Source: Bacteroidia bacterium (GTDB taxonomy: Bacteria > Bacteroidota > Bacteroidia > Flavobacteriales > Schleiferiaceae). From it: a stretch of 38,954 nucleotides of DNA. Location: contig JAUICR010000005.1 in NCBI GenBank assembly GCA_030427785.1, positions 1 to 38,954 of the forward strand. Reading direction: 5' to 3'. This document shows, piece after piece, positions 27,967 to 38,002 of the stretch. A program made the position numbers and the translations under genes. Position 1 is the stretch's first letter; every line of letters begins with the position of its first letter. The notes under the pieces are model-generated. The model made no database searches. It saw only the letters and a program-made list of their open reading frames with translations, and had not been told where the DNA came from.

Positions 27967-29073
27967 ATGAAAAAATTCATTTTATTTTTTGCCTTAATAT
28001 CCTCAAGCCTTATATGGGCTCAAGGATATAAATTCACAGATCAAATAGACTTAAAAACCACCGAGGTATTAAGCCAGGGCCAAACCGGTACTTGCTGGAG
28101 TTTTAGCACATCCTCCTTTTTAGAATCTGAGATAATGAGAATAAAAGGAGAAGAAATTGACTTATCAGAAATGTATAATGTACGATTTACATATCCTGCC
28201 AAAGCTGAGAATTACCTTATGCGCCAAGGCAAAGCACAATTTAGCGAAGGCGGATTGGCCCACGATGTTATCAACTCGGTTAGCCGATATGGCTTGGTGC
28301 CACAGTCTGCTTATAGTGGACTGAAAGGGGAATCAAACCACAATCATCAGAAAATGATGAAAGCACTGGAGAAAACTGTTGAGCACTACAATGAAAGACC
28401 TAATGGTGTGCTAAACCCTAAATGGAGGGCTGATGTAGATTCTATTTTGGATTATTATTTAGGAGCTGTGCCTGATAAATTTGAGTACAATGGTACCGAA
28501 TATACGCCCACTTCATTTTTGGAGTACACCGGGATTCAACCGGCCGAGTATATAACTGTTACTTCATTTAGCCATCAGCCCTATTATTCTAGTTTTATTT
28601 TAAATATCCCCGATAATTTTTCGAATGGCAGCATGTACAATGTTCCGCTTGATGATTTTATGAACACTTTGAACCATGCGCTAAAAAACGGCTATACGGT
28701 AGAACTGGACTGCGATGTAAGCGAACCTACTTTCTCGGCTGGTGCGGGTGTTGCAGTTATTCCGGCTGAAACTGAGGACGCAAAAAAATCGTTGAAACAA
28801 ATTGTTCCTGAGGTGGAAGTTTCGCAAGAGTATCGTCAGCTACTATTCGAAAATCAGCTAACCACAGATGACCACCTGATGCATATAGTGGGCACGGCTA
28901 CTGATCAAGATGGAAATTTATATTATAAAGTAAAGAACTCTTGGGGCAAGGGAAGCCGCGTAAACTATGGAGGCTACATTTATATGAGCGTGGCGTATAT
29001 GCGACTTAAGGCAATTTCAATAATGATTCATAAAGATGCTATGCCTGAAGAAATTAAAAAGGACATTAATTAA
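27967..29073 (+). CDS. Secreted C1-family (bleomycin hydrolase/aminopeptidase C-like) cysteine peptidase
   Basis: Signal peptide; QGQTGTCWSFST (Cys), HLMHIVG (His), YKVKNSWG (Asn). Confidence 0.88.
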   Translation: MKKFILFFALISSSLIWAQGYKFTDQIDLKTTEVLSQGQTGTCWSFSTSSFLESEIMRIKGEEIDLSEMYNVRFTYPAKAENYLMRQGKAQFSEGGLAHDVINSVSRYGLVPQSAYSGLKGESNHNHQKMMKALEKTVEHYNERPNGVLNPKWRADVDSILDYYLGAVPDKFEYNGTEYTPTSFLEYTGIQPAEYITVTSFSHQPYYSSFILNIPDNFSNGSMYNVPLDDFMNTLNHALKNGYTVELDCDVSEPTFSAGAGVAVIPAETEDAKKSLKQIVPEVEVSQEYRQLLFENQLTTDDHLMHIVGTATDQDGNLYYKVKNSWGKGSRVNYGGYIYMSVAYMRLKAISIMIHKDAMPEEIKKDIN

Positions 29074-29103
29074 CTCGGATTTTTTAATCAAATAGATGCC
29101 AAA

Positions 29104-29697
29104 ATGAGGATTACGCTTAGCTTAATTTGTTTGTTAGTTCTTAATTCTATCCAAGCCCAATACGGCAAAGAAGTAGCCATGCAGGATTTGGACAATCTGA
29201 AAAATGGAATGCTGCTGGTTCGCCTAAAAACTAATGTGGAAGCTATATCGCAATTAGAAGCGCAGGGCAAAGCAACAGAGGCTGAAGCTTTGCGTCAAAG
29301 GCAGTATCAAGAAAATAGAGATATCATTTTATCCTTTTCCAAGTCTTTTGACTTTTGCCCAGTTTACTTCTTTTATGCATCCCAATCAGAAGACATCAGA
29401 AATGCTAAGCTTAGTGGTAACTTGTTTGATTCAAACTTAAAACTTGTAGAGACACAAAAGCTCCCAGAATTTTATTTGACAGCTGAATTTTCTAAGACTG
29501 AAAACTTGGGATTGGAGGGCCTTATAATCATGAATAGCAAGCTTTTTCCTATGGAATCACCATTTCCTTTTTACGAAAGGAAATATCGGTTCTTTGGTCT
29601 TGTGTCGCACACAAAATCTAAAATGGTATATCTAATGAACCATAATATGCATGAACACTATGCTTTTTGGTTTCCCGAAAAAGTGGAGAAAAAATAG
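29104..29697 (+). CDS. Secreted hypothetical protein
   Basis: 197-aa ORF with signal peptide (MRITLSLICLLVLNSIQAQ), 30 bp after the peptidase gene; family not recognised. Confidence 0.65.
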   Translation: MRITLSLICLLVLNSIQAQYGKEVAMQDLDNLKNGMLLVRLKTNVEAISQLEAQGKATEAEALRQRQYQENRDIILSFSKSFDFCPVYFFYASQSEDIRNAKLSGNLFDSNLKLVETQKLPEFYLTAEFSKTENLGLEGLIIMNSKLFPMESPFPFYERKYRFFGLVSHTKSKMVYLMNHNMHEHYAFWFPEKVEKK

Positions 29698-29698
29698 A

Positions 29699-30805
29699 TT
29701 AGGCCTCTACCTTTTTTGATGCCGATACAGCTTCCTTATTAAAGGTAAGCGCTATGGCTTCCCATACATTGGTAGTAGTAGCGGGAACTTCTACAAATTT
29801 TCTGGACTTTGATTCTGGGCAAATAACTTCGGCAAAGTACAAGTGATTAGACGTTAAATCATCCACATGCACGGTACGCCATAAAAATTGCTCCTCTCCG
29901 TACAAGTCACAGTCTCTATCTACTTCTATCAACGAAAACAGGGAAGCAAATCTTTTGGCTCCCATTCGTTCTTGAATACACTTTCTTATTTCCGGGTCAG
30001 ATTCTTCCAAAGCATCTAAGCGCGTGATACTTTCAGGGAATTCAATGATTCTTTTTCTCACTTTCACACCTTTCCAGAAATAAAGGCTGTAATCATCATT
30101 CCAACTAATAGATGGCCCATCCTCTCTATGAAACTGCTTAAGATCATTTAGCTCAATAGTAGTAGGCAAAGGGCACCACAATACAGCACCGTCCAGCATC
30201 CATGCGTGCATAATACCGTTGCGTATCATATCATGGTAAATCAAAAACAATCCACGATCAATATCCGATAAGCCGTCAATGTTCTTTTGATTATTAAGTA
30301 GCCAAGAGATATCGCAAAAATTGGGGTGCTGTGCTACTTCATAATATTTCATTCCACGTATTGCAAGACGCTTCTGTACATCATTTTCCACCTCCTTTTG
30401 CAATGAATTGGAAATGTGCTTGAACTTAGACATGTTTTTCAAAGTTTCCTGATGATCTAGTAGAAGTTCTGAACTTTTGGCTGCCACAGATTTTGAAACA
30501 AAATCCCAGAAAAAATTATTCCTGTTTCGCACAGAAATTCTTCCATTAGTAAGGGCATTGCCGTACGCAGGATATTCGCGCATAAAATCTCTATCAAAAA
30601 TGGCAGAACGGTTTGGGTTCATCAAGTGGTTAATGGCTGTTTGCAAAGCCAATGGACTTTTGAAACTATACACCTTAGGTACATCAAGGCCTGCAGCCTC
30701 GTATAATTGAAACAGTGCATTTTCTACGGCACCCTGCCTTGGCAGATAGAGCCTATCAATCCCATTTGGAAAAGTAAAAATCCCCTCTAGTTGTTGTTTT
30801 GTCAT
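29699..30805 (-). CDS. DUF6745-like protein of unknown function
   Basis: FHREDGPSISWNDDYSLYFWKGVKV and C-terminal YFAEVICPESKSRKFVEVPATTTNVWEAIALTF resemble DUF6745. Confidence 0.65.
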   Translation of the reverse strand: MTKQQLEGIFTFPNGIDRLYLPRQGAVENALFQLYEAAGLDVPKVYSFKSPLALQTAINHLMNPNRSAIFDRDFMREYPAYGNALTNGRISVRNRNNFFWDFVSKSVAAKSSELLLDHQETLKNMSKFKHISNSLQKEVENDVQKRLAIRGMKYYEVAQHPNFCDISWLLNNQKNIDGLSDIDRGLFLIYHDMIRNGIMHAWMLDGAVLWCPLPTTIELNDLKQFHREDGPSISWNDDYSLYFWKGVKVRKRIIEFPESITRLDALEESDPEIRKCIQERMGAKRFASLFSLIEVDRDCDLYGEEQFLWRTVHVDDLTSNHLYFAEVICPESKSRKFVEVPATTTNVWEAIALTFNKEAVSASKKVEA

Positions 30806-30994
30806 TTGCTTTAAATGTTGCCCCTCTCAATTAAAAAAGCTAATAGACTAATCATCAGAATGATAAATCCCCCCTTGTTTGTTTTCCTTACTCAAGTACA
30901 TTTTTTGTAAGGTTCGGCAATATATAAATTTGATTACTCACCAAGTATTATTATCGAAAAATTTTATTTTTTACCAACACTTATTAACAATAAC

Positions 30995-31198
30995 TTATTT
31001 CTTCTTTTTCTTAAAAAACTTTTGAATTATCATTTCAAAAGTTGAGGACTTTTCAGAATTATCCAAGTGTAGGTGGTCAGACTCCAATAACGTCTTGGTA
31101 GAATAGGATTTCTTGCTAAGCTTACCTCCACAGTAGTTACAGGTTTTACTCTCGGGGTTGGTTTTAAAGCCACAAAACTCACACAGAATCGCTTTCAC
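30995..31198 (-). CDS. Small zinc-ribbon protein with poly-Lys tail
   Basis: ILCEFCGFKTNPESKTCNYCGGKL (two CxxC knuckles); ends KKFFKKKKK. Confidence 0.55.
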   Translation of the reverse strand: MKAILCEFCGFKTNPESKTCNYCGGKLSKKSYSTKTLLESDHLHLDNSEKSSTFEMIIQKFFKKKKK

Positions 31199-31298
31199 GT
31201 ACGGTAATTATTTGGTTTTAACAGAATATTAGCCCTGTCCAAAATACTTTTTCAGCGGTATTGCCTTTGTATATTCGCATAATAAAATTTTACAGAAA

Positions 31299-32648
31299 AT
31301 GGCGAAAGTGGTAAAAGGGTTTTCTAAGCTTTCAAAGGAAGCAAAAATAGAATGGATAGCAGAGCAATATTTCAACAAAGATGAGAATTCCATCGAACTG
31401 TTAAAATCGTATTGGCATGCAGATGCTCCTACCCAAAAGCTTCATGATGAGTTTATTGAAAACACCTTATCCAATTTTTATACGCCCTATGGTGTAGCCC
31501 CAAACTTCTTAATAGATGGAAAGCTTTTGGCCATTCCTATGGCTATAGAAGAAAGTAGTGTGGTAGCAGCTGCTGCCAAAAGTGCCAGCTTTTGGCTGGA
31601 GCGAGGTGGATTTAAAACTAAAGTGATTTCTACCATAAAAATTGGTCACGTGCATTTTATGTACGAAGGTGATGTGCCAAAACTTCGAGAATTTGTAAAA
31701 AGCATTAATTCTAAATTTTACGAGGACACTGCCAGCTTTACTGCCAATATGGAAGCACGTGGTGGCGGTATTAGAAGTGTAGAATTAGTAGACAAGACAG
31801 ATAAATTGGATCATTATTTCCAGCTTGAAGCACGTTTTGAAACTTGTGATTCGATGGGGGCTAATTTTATTAATACTTGCCTGGAGCAATTTTCTAAAAC
31901 CCTTACATCGGCCATTTCATCTAACAATACATTTACCGAAAAGGAAAAACAAATACAGATAGTAATGTGTATTCTATCTAACTACACGCCTGAGTGTATT
32001 GTAAGATCTGAGGTAAGCTGCAACATTAGCGAACTTACTGATGGTTCTGACATTAGTCCGGAAGAGTTTGCCCAAAAGTTTAAGCGTGCTGTAACCATAG
32101 CAGAATTAGAACCCTACAGAGCAACTACCCACAATAAAGGTATAATGAATGGTATAGATGCAGTAGTTATTGCCACAGGAAACGACTTTAGAGCTGTGGA
32201 AGCGGCTTGCCATACCTATGCCTCGCGAAATGGCTCATACCAAAGCTTAACGCATTGCAGCATTACTGATGGCATATTCAAATTTTGGATAGATGTGCCC
32301 ATGGCACTAGGTACTGTGGGCGGCCTTACTACTTTGCATCCTATGGTTAAATTTTCTTTAGACCTGCTAGGACGACCGTCTGCCTATGAGTTAATGTCCA
32401 TTATTGCAAGCTCAGGCTTGGCACAAAACTTTGCTGCCCTTAGAGCTTTAGTTACCACAGGTATTCAAAAAGGGCATATGAAAATGCACTTGCTTAACAT
32501 CCTAAATCAACTGGAAGCCACAGAGGCTGAGAAAGCTATCATTGTTGATTATTTTAAGCACAACACGGTATCTCATAGTGTGGCAGTACGTAAGTTTTGC
32601 GAAGTACGCGGTATCAAGAATCCACAAGAAATTTCTAAAAATCACTAA
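31299..32648 (+). CDS. mvaA: Class II hydroxymethylglutaryl-CoA reductase
   Basis: GFSKLSKEAKIEWIA; IPMAIEESSVVAAAAKSA; DSMGANFINTCLE; THNKGIMNGIDAV. Confidence 0.9.
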   Translation: MAKVVKGFSKLSKEAKIEWIAEQYFNKDENSIELLKSYWHADAPTQKLHDEFIENTLSNFYTPYGVAPNFLIDGKLLAIPMAIEESSVVAAAAKSASFWLERGGFKTKVISTIKIGHVHFMYEGDVPKLREFVKSINSKFYEDTASFTANMEARGGGIRSVELVDKTDKLDHYFQLEARFETCDSMGANFINTCLEQFSKTLTSAISSNNTFTEKEKQIQIVMCILSNYTPECIVRSEVSCNISELTDGSDISPEEFAQKFKRAVTIAELEPYRATTHNKGIMNGIDAVVIATGNDFRAVEAACHTYASRNGSYQSLTHCSITDGIFKFWIDVPMALGTVGGLTTLHPMVKFSLDLLGRPSAYELMSIIASSGLAQNFAALRALVTTGIQKGHMKMHLLNILNQLEATEAEKAIIVDYFKHNTVSHSVAVRKFCEVRGIKNPQEISKNH

Positions 32649-32651
32649 AAC

Positions 32652-33533
32652 TTGCAGTCCTACTACGCACACGGAAAGCTGTTACTTAGTGGAGAATACG
32701 CAGTATTAAAAGGCTCATTGGGTTTGGCAATACCAACCTGCTATGGCCAGCATCTTCATTTTGAACCCACTGATACTTCTAGTTTACTATGGAAAAGTTT
32801 TGACTGTAAAAACAAGATTTGGTTTCAAGCGGAATTTGATCATCAACTAAGCATACTAGCGACCTCAGATGATAGCATGGCTGCTTTTCTGCAGCATTTA
32901 TTGCGCAAAGGATTTGCCTTAAGTGGTGAATCTTTTCAGGCTGGTACCGTTTCTACTTTGTTGGAATTTGACAGGAGTTGGGGCCTAGGCAGCAGCAGCA
33001 CCCTTACCTATCTTATAGCACTTTGGCTAGGCGCCAACCAAATGAAGCTACATGATGCCACACAAAACGGAAGCGGTTATGATATAGCCTGCGCCAGTGC
33101 TAAGACAGCAATAGTGTATAGAAAAACCGAGGATATTTATATCCACCCGCTTAGAATGCCTGAAGTATATAACCAGGCTTTTTTTGTTCACCTCAACCGT
33201 AAACAACAAAGCAAACCAGAGGTTTTGCAGTTTTTAAATTCAAATCATTCCAAAAGTGATTTAAACAGAATTTCAGAAATCTCTACTGCACTCACGTTTG
33301 TTAGTACTAAGGCTGAACTGATCTCATTGCTTACTGAGCATGAAGCAATCATGTCAAGCTTATTAAACAAGCCAACAGTACAAGCGGCTGTTTTTCCGGA
33401 GTTTAAAGGAATAGTAAAGTCATTAGGCGCCTGGGGTGGAGATTTTGTAATGGCGGTGGGCGATGATGCCCCTAACTACTTCAAAAGCAAAGGGTATCAC
33501 ACCATTATACCCTTTGATAAAATGGCCCTTTAA
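32652..33533 (+). CDS. GHMP kinase (mevalonate-pathway kinase-like)
   Basis: YAHGKLLLSGEYAVLKG; RSWGLGSSSTLTY ATP-binding motif; NGSGYDIA; TTG start directly downstream of mvaA. Confidence 0.82.
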   Translation: MQSYYAHGKLLLSGEYAVLKGSLGLAIPTCYGQHLHFEPTDTSSLLWKSFDCKNKIWFQAEFDHQLSILATSDDSMAAFLQHLLRKGFALSGESFQAGTVSTLLEFDRSWGLGSSSTLTYLIALWLGANQMKLHDATQNGSGYDIACASAKTAIVYRKTEDIYIHPLRMPEVYNQAFFVHLNRKQQSKPEVLQFLNSNHSKSDLNRISEISTALTFVSTKAELISLLTEHEAIMSSLLNKPTVQAAVFPEFKGIVKSLGAWGGDFVMAVGDDAPNYFKSKGYHTIIPFDKMAL

Positions 33534-35146
33534 TCTGTTTTCTTTACTTTTTTAAGATCCAAAAGGTTCATGGCATTTCCCTCAAGACCCACAATGTTTT
33601 TTGGAAAAAAACGTAGAACCTGATCGTAGTACAGCGGCACCACAGGAGCATCTTTCATCATTATCCCCTCCATTTGCTGGTACAGCAAGGTTCTTTTCGT
33701 TACATCCGTTTCATAGCTACTCAGCACATAAAGGCTATCAAAGTCAGCATTTTTATAATGGGTATAATTTGGACCATTGGGCGCCCAGTTTTCTGAATAG
33801 AATAGGGAAAGGTAGTTTTCTTCATCGGGATAATCGCCTATCCAACTTGCTCTAAAAAAAGGAACTTTTGAAGTAGCAATGGATTGACGCAATGTTGATG
33901 GCGGACTTACTTCAACCTTAAGTTTTATTCCAACTTTTGACAATTCAGACTGAATAAATTCGCAAAGATCTAAGTACGAAGCATTGGTTTGCAGGGCAAT
34001 TTCTGGGAGGCCTTCTCCATTTGGGTAACCTGCCTGTGTAAGCAAGGCTTTGGCTTTTTCGGGGTTATAATTATAACCATAATCGGTATGTTGATTATAC
34101 GCTGCCAATCCAGCGGGAATCATACCCTTTTCAGCAGGTACTCCAATATTATTGCGCAAATAACGAATCATTCTTTGCCTATCAAAACCATAATTTATAG
34201 CCTGGCGCACCAAAGGATTTAATACGGGGTTATTTACCGAAATACTAGCTCCTGAATCTACTAGAAAAGCTAAGTACTCAGTATTGAGATAGGGCTGCTT
34301 GTATAGCTTGAAATTCTCTGTGTACTTTGGCTGTAATTCACCTTCGTGGGTCAATAGTTCATCTTTGTACGAGGCATCTATCCCTGAAATAAAATCCAAT
34401 TCTCCCTTTACAAACTCTAAAAAGGCCGATTGTTTGTCGGGTATAAAGGATATGGCCACCGCCTCAAGATATGGCAACGTATCGCCCGCTACATCTGTTT
34501 CAAAATAATCTTTATTACGCCTAAGTACCAACTTTTCATTCTCGGCCCACATCTTAAAATAAAACGGCCCTGTGCCTATCGGGTTTTCTCTAAAAGTATT
34601 GCCATAGTAGCCGATGGCTTTTTGCGAAACCACTGAGCAGTACTTCATACTTAAAATACCCAGAAAAGGTGCAAATGGCGAGTTCATTCGAATAATAAAA
34701 GTAGAATCATTAGGGGCTTCAAAACTTGCCACGCGCTTAAATACCCAATTACCTGGCGCTGCCAGTTCTGCCGATCGCAATCGTTCGAAACTAAATAGAA
34801 AATCTTCTGCCACTACCCTTCTGTCTTCTTTAGTTTCAAAACAATCAGCCGCATGAAATAGCACATCATTTCGTAGATGAAAAAGGTATGTAAACCCACT
34901 ATCCAATATTTCCCAACTATGCGCTATGCTAGGCTGTACACGTAGTTCATTGTCCATCTCCACCAACCCATTGTACATTTGATTTACAGCCCAAATGTTG
35001 GCCTGATTTCTAGAAAAAGCAGGATCTAACGAACTTATGCCCGCTGACTCATTATATCTAAAAATGGTATTGCTATCCCTTTCTGGTGATTGGCTGCAGG
35101 CAAATAGAATAGATAAAATACTGAGTGAAAATTTTCGCATGCGCAA
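33530..35146 (-). CDS. Peptide-type ABC transporter substrate-binding lipoprotein (SBP family 5)
   Basis: Lipobox LSILFAC; SLDPAFSRNQANIWAVNQMYNGLVEMD; VRQAINYGFDRQRMI; NYTHYKNADFDSLY. Confidence 0.88.
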   Translation of the reverse strand: MRMRKFSLSILSILFACSQSPERDSNTIFRYNESAGISSLDPAFSRNQANIWAVNQMYNGLVEMDNELRVQPSIAHSWEILDSGFTYLFHLRNDVLFHAADCFETKEDRRVVAEDFLFSFERLRSAELAAPGNWVFKRVASFEAPNDSTFIIRMNSPFAPFLGILSMKYCSVVSQKAIGYYGNTFRENPIGTGPFYFKMWAENEKLVLRRNKDYFETDVAGDTLPYLEAVAISFIPDKQSAFLEFVKGELDFISGIDASYKDELLTHEGELQPKYTENFKLYKQPYLNTEYLAFLVDSGASISVNNPVLNPLVRQAINYGFDRQRMIRYLRNNIGVPAEKGMIPAGLAAYNQHTDYGYNYNPEKAKALLTQAGYPNGEGLPEIALQTNASYLDLCEFIQSELSKVGIKLKVEVSPPSTLRQSIATSKVPFFRASWIGDYPDEENYLSLFYSENWAPNGPNYTHYKNADFDSLYVLSSYETDVTKRTLLYQQMEGIMMKDAPVVPLYYDQVLRFFPKNIVGLEGNAMNLLDLKKVKKTD

Positions 35147-35233
35147 ACTTAAAATATAAAAGACTTTAGTTTCTTAAATGATGGTGACCTGTAGCAATAA
35201 ATTATACATTTGATTAGTAACTATTTCTTACAA

Positions 35234-35770
35234 ATGAAAAAAACGCTGCTGTTTTTGTTTTTTGGAATATCCTTTATTGCGAGTCCTATTCAGGCTCAAT
35301 CGAATAGAGAAATTATCACCGAAAATGATAAAATTTCCTTTGGCCCCGGATTGGGATTGATGTACGGTGGTTTGGGCTTTTGCCTAAGCGGCAGTCCTGT
35401 AAAAAACCTCGGAATAATGGCTGGTGCCGGGTATAACTTTATTGGCTTTGGCTACAACTTTTCCTTAAAGTACCGGTTTGAAACTAAAAACTCCAAACGC
35501 AAAGTTTTGCCCTATATCATAGGCATGTATGGTTATAATGCAGTAGTAGCCCGTGGCAGTAATATTTTTAACCTGGAAGGAAGCACTTATTATGGCCCTT
35601 CGGCAGGCGTTGGAATAGATTTAGCAAGAAAAAATAAGAGCAACACCTACTTTACCCTTGCCCTTATTGTTCCTGTAAGAAGTGAAGAGGCTCAGCGGCA
35701 TGCAGATGCTATTGGAGCTAGCTTTACCCCTGTTACTTTATCCTTGGGAATAATGTCATTTATAAAGTAG
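35234..35770 (+). CDS. Secreted/outer-membrane hypothetical protein
   Basis: Signal peptide MKKTLLFLFFGISFIASPIQAQS; Gly/aromatic-rich beta-strand pattern; start set to the internal Met. Confidence 0.65.
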   Translation: MKKTLLFLFFGISFIASPIQAQSNREIITENDKISFGPGLGLMYGGLGFCLSGSPVKNLGIMAGAGYNFIGFGYNFSLKYRFETKNSKRKVLPYIIGMYGYNAVVARGSNIFNLEGSTYYGPSAGVGIDLARKNKSNTYFTLALIVPVRSEEAQRHADAIGASFTPVTLSLGIMSFIK

Positions 35771-35796
35771 GGTACACACTTCGTACTCTGCTTTTC

Positions 35797-37902
35797 TTAT
35801 TCAGGATACTGAATTCGCACATGGTAGATGTTCATCAGCATCTTTTTAAAGGTCTTTTTAATTTCCTTTATTTCACGTAAGGTGATATCGGCATTTTCAA
35901 ATTGGCCGGTAGACATTTGATGATCTATTATTCCTTCTACCAACTTATCTATGTTTTCATGGTTGGGCTTTGCCAGGCTTCTACTTGCGGCTTCTACCGA
36001 GTCTGCCATCATAAGTGCAGCCGTTTCTTTGCTAAATGGCTTAGGACCGGGGTAAGTGAATTTTACCAGGTCTACCTCTTCTTTTGGAAAATTTTTGATG
36101 TACTGCTTATAAAAATACATAACTGTAGAAGTGCCATGATGGGTACGAATAAAGTCTATCAGCGTATCGGGCAAATTGTGTTTTTTGGCCAATTTTATAC
36201 CCTCCAATACATGGCCAATGATGATTTCAGCGCTTTCCTCAAAAGATAGTTCGTCATGTGGATTAAAGCCTGTTGCTTGATTTTCGATGAAGTACATAGG
36301 GTTGGCCAATTTTCCAATATCATGATATAGCGCCCCAGTTCTTACCAGCAGGGCATTTCCCTCTATTTTCAATACAGCGGCTTCTGCCAAATTAGCTACC
36401 TGCATAGAATGTTGAAATGTTCCCGGAGCCTGCTCGGCTAGTTTTCTTAGCAACTTGTTGTTGGTATCACTAAGTTCGAGCAGACTGATATCTGAAACAA
36501 ACCCAAAGGTTTTTTCTTGAAAGTAAATGAGTGGAAAACTCATCAGGGTCAAGAAACCGTTGCCAGCAAAGTAGGCAAACATGATAGTGTCAATCTTATC
36601 CAAACTTCCTTCCTGAATAATAGCCAAGGCCAAATACGAAAGACAATACACGAGAATGATTTTGGCAGCGGTAAAAAACAATTGGCTCCGCTTGTAAAAA
36701 TTATCCACCATCAATACCGAAAACACTCCGGCAATAAATTGCAGATAAATAAACTCAAAACTGTTGGGAAGCATTACTCCACATACCAGCACCACTATCA
36801 TATTTACAAATATGGCTAAGCGGGTATCAAAGAATGAGCGCAGCGTGATGGGTAGGATAGTGAATGGAATAAGGTATACATAATCCAATCCATAGCGGGT
36901 TACTATCCCTACCAAAATCACAATGAATAAAATGTTTGCCAAAACAAAGGTAAGCTTGGTAATATCCTCCATTAGCTGGCGTCTGAACTGGCGCAAGAAT
37001 AAGTACAGCACCATAAAGAGTAACCCGATTTGCAGCAGCTGACCTGCCAATAAGTACATATTTCCCAGCCGTCCTCTTTCTGAGCCCTGGTAACTTACTT
37101 TGTATGAGTTGAGTTTTGCAAATTTCTCTTCATCTACAATGTTTCCTTTAAATATGATAAGCTCTCCTTCTTGTACCAATTCTCGTGTAGGTAGCACATC
37201 CTCCAATTGCGACTTTAGATAATTAGCACTGGTTTTTTCATCAAAATGAATATTGTATTGAAGTTGCTCCAGGCAAGCGCTACTCAGGATTTTTTTGAAA
37301 GGCTCCTCTACATCCTTTAGGTAGCGCATAACAAAACTACCCGCGCTTGAAATACTATGATAGTCACTCAGCTGCACGGCTTCACTTATCCCTTTATTCG
37401 TATACAATACTTCGCTATAAGCCTGTTTAGAGGCTTCAAAAGGTTCTAGCAAACCCTTGTGATACACATGCGAGAGGCACCTTATGCCTTTAGCCATTAG
37501 GCTATCCTTATTAATGGGGCTAAGTTTCTCTTTCGGTACTTTGTTAATAAGTGTATCATTCGCCCGTTTCAGGCTTTCCCAGCTACTTAAAAAATCTTTG
37601 GAAAATTGAGCTTGAGCTTTCTTTTCTATCTCGCTATCCTTAGTTAGAAATAAGGTTCTGTTGGCTCTTATATCCGCTTTCTCCTTATCTATATCCTCTT
37701 GGCTTTTTAAAATGGCAAAATCGTAAGGTGCCACAAGGTTTTCGTAGAGCCATGGCTTTCCTTGCTGAAACTCATACTTAAACTTGAGTTCGCGGGGCGT
37801 GAAATACACAACAATACAAACGGTGATACTAAATAAAACCAGACTCGCAATGCGCGTTTGATGGTTTTGTAAATACAGTAATATCTTCTTCATACAATGC
37901 AA
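35797..37902 (-). CDS. pgpH: 7TMR-HDED family HD phosphohydrolase (PgpH-like cyclic-di-AMP phosphodiesterase)
   Basis: Extracytoplasmic N-terminal region, 7TM segment, GTFQHSMQVANLAEAAV, ALYHDIGKLANPMYFIENQ, THHGTSTVMYFY, MADSVEAASR; start may be 37893. Confidence 0.88.
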   Translation of the reverse strand: MHCMKKILLYLQNHQTRIASLVLFSITVCIVVYFTPRELKFKYEFQQGKPWLYENLVAPYDFAILKSQEDIDKEKADIRANRTLFLTKDSEIEKKAQAQFSKDFLSSWESLKRANDTLINKVPKEKLSPINKDSLMAKGIRCLSHVYHKGLLEPFEASKQAYSEVLYTNKGISEAVQLSDYHSISSAGSFVMRYLKDVEEPFKKILSSACLEQLQYNIHFDEKTSANYLKSQLEDVLPTRELVQEGELIIFKGNIVDEEKFAKLNSYKVSYQGSERGRLGNMYLLAGQLLQIGLLFMVLYLFLRQFRRQLMEDITKLTFVLANILFIVILVGIVTRYGLDYVYLIPFTILPITLRSFFDTRLAIFVNMIVVLVCGVMLPNSFEFIYLQFIAGVFSVLMVDNFYKRSQLFFTAAKIILVYCLSYLALAIIQEGSLDKIDTIMFAYFAGNGFLTLMSFPLIYFQEKTFGFVSDISLLELSDTNNKLLRKLAEQAPGTFQHSMQVANLAEAAVLKIEGNALLVRTGALYHDIGKLANPMYFIENQATGFNPHDELSFEESAEIIIGHVLEGIKLAKKHNLPDTLIDFIRTHHGTSTVMYFYKQYIKNFPKEEVDLVKFTYPGPKPFSKETAALMMADSVEAASRSLAKPNHENIDKLVEGIIDHQMSTGQFENADITLREIKEIKKTFKKMLMNIYHVRIQYPE

Positions 37903-38002
37903 TGGGAATCAAAAATAGGTATAAAGCCTATGGGCGCAAATTCGCTCCAATTTTCTGTACTTTCGCGCAATTGAAGAACTATTTATACAAATATCCTGAT
38001 TT

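Noticed and set aside
35902-36819. Plus-strand ORFs 35902..36249 and 36517..36819
   Set aside because: Antisense to the PgpH-like gene; no domain features.
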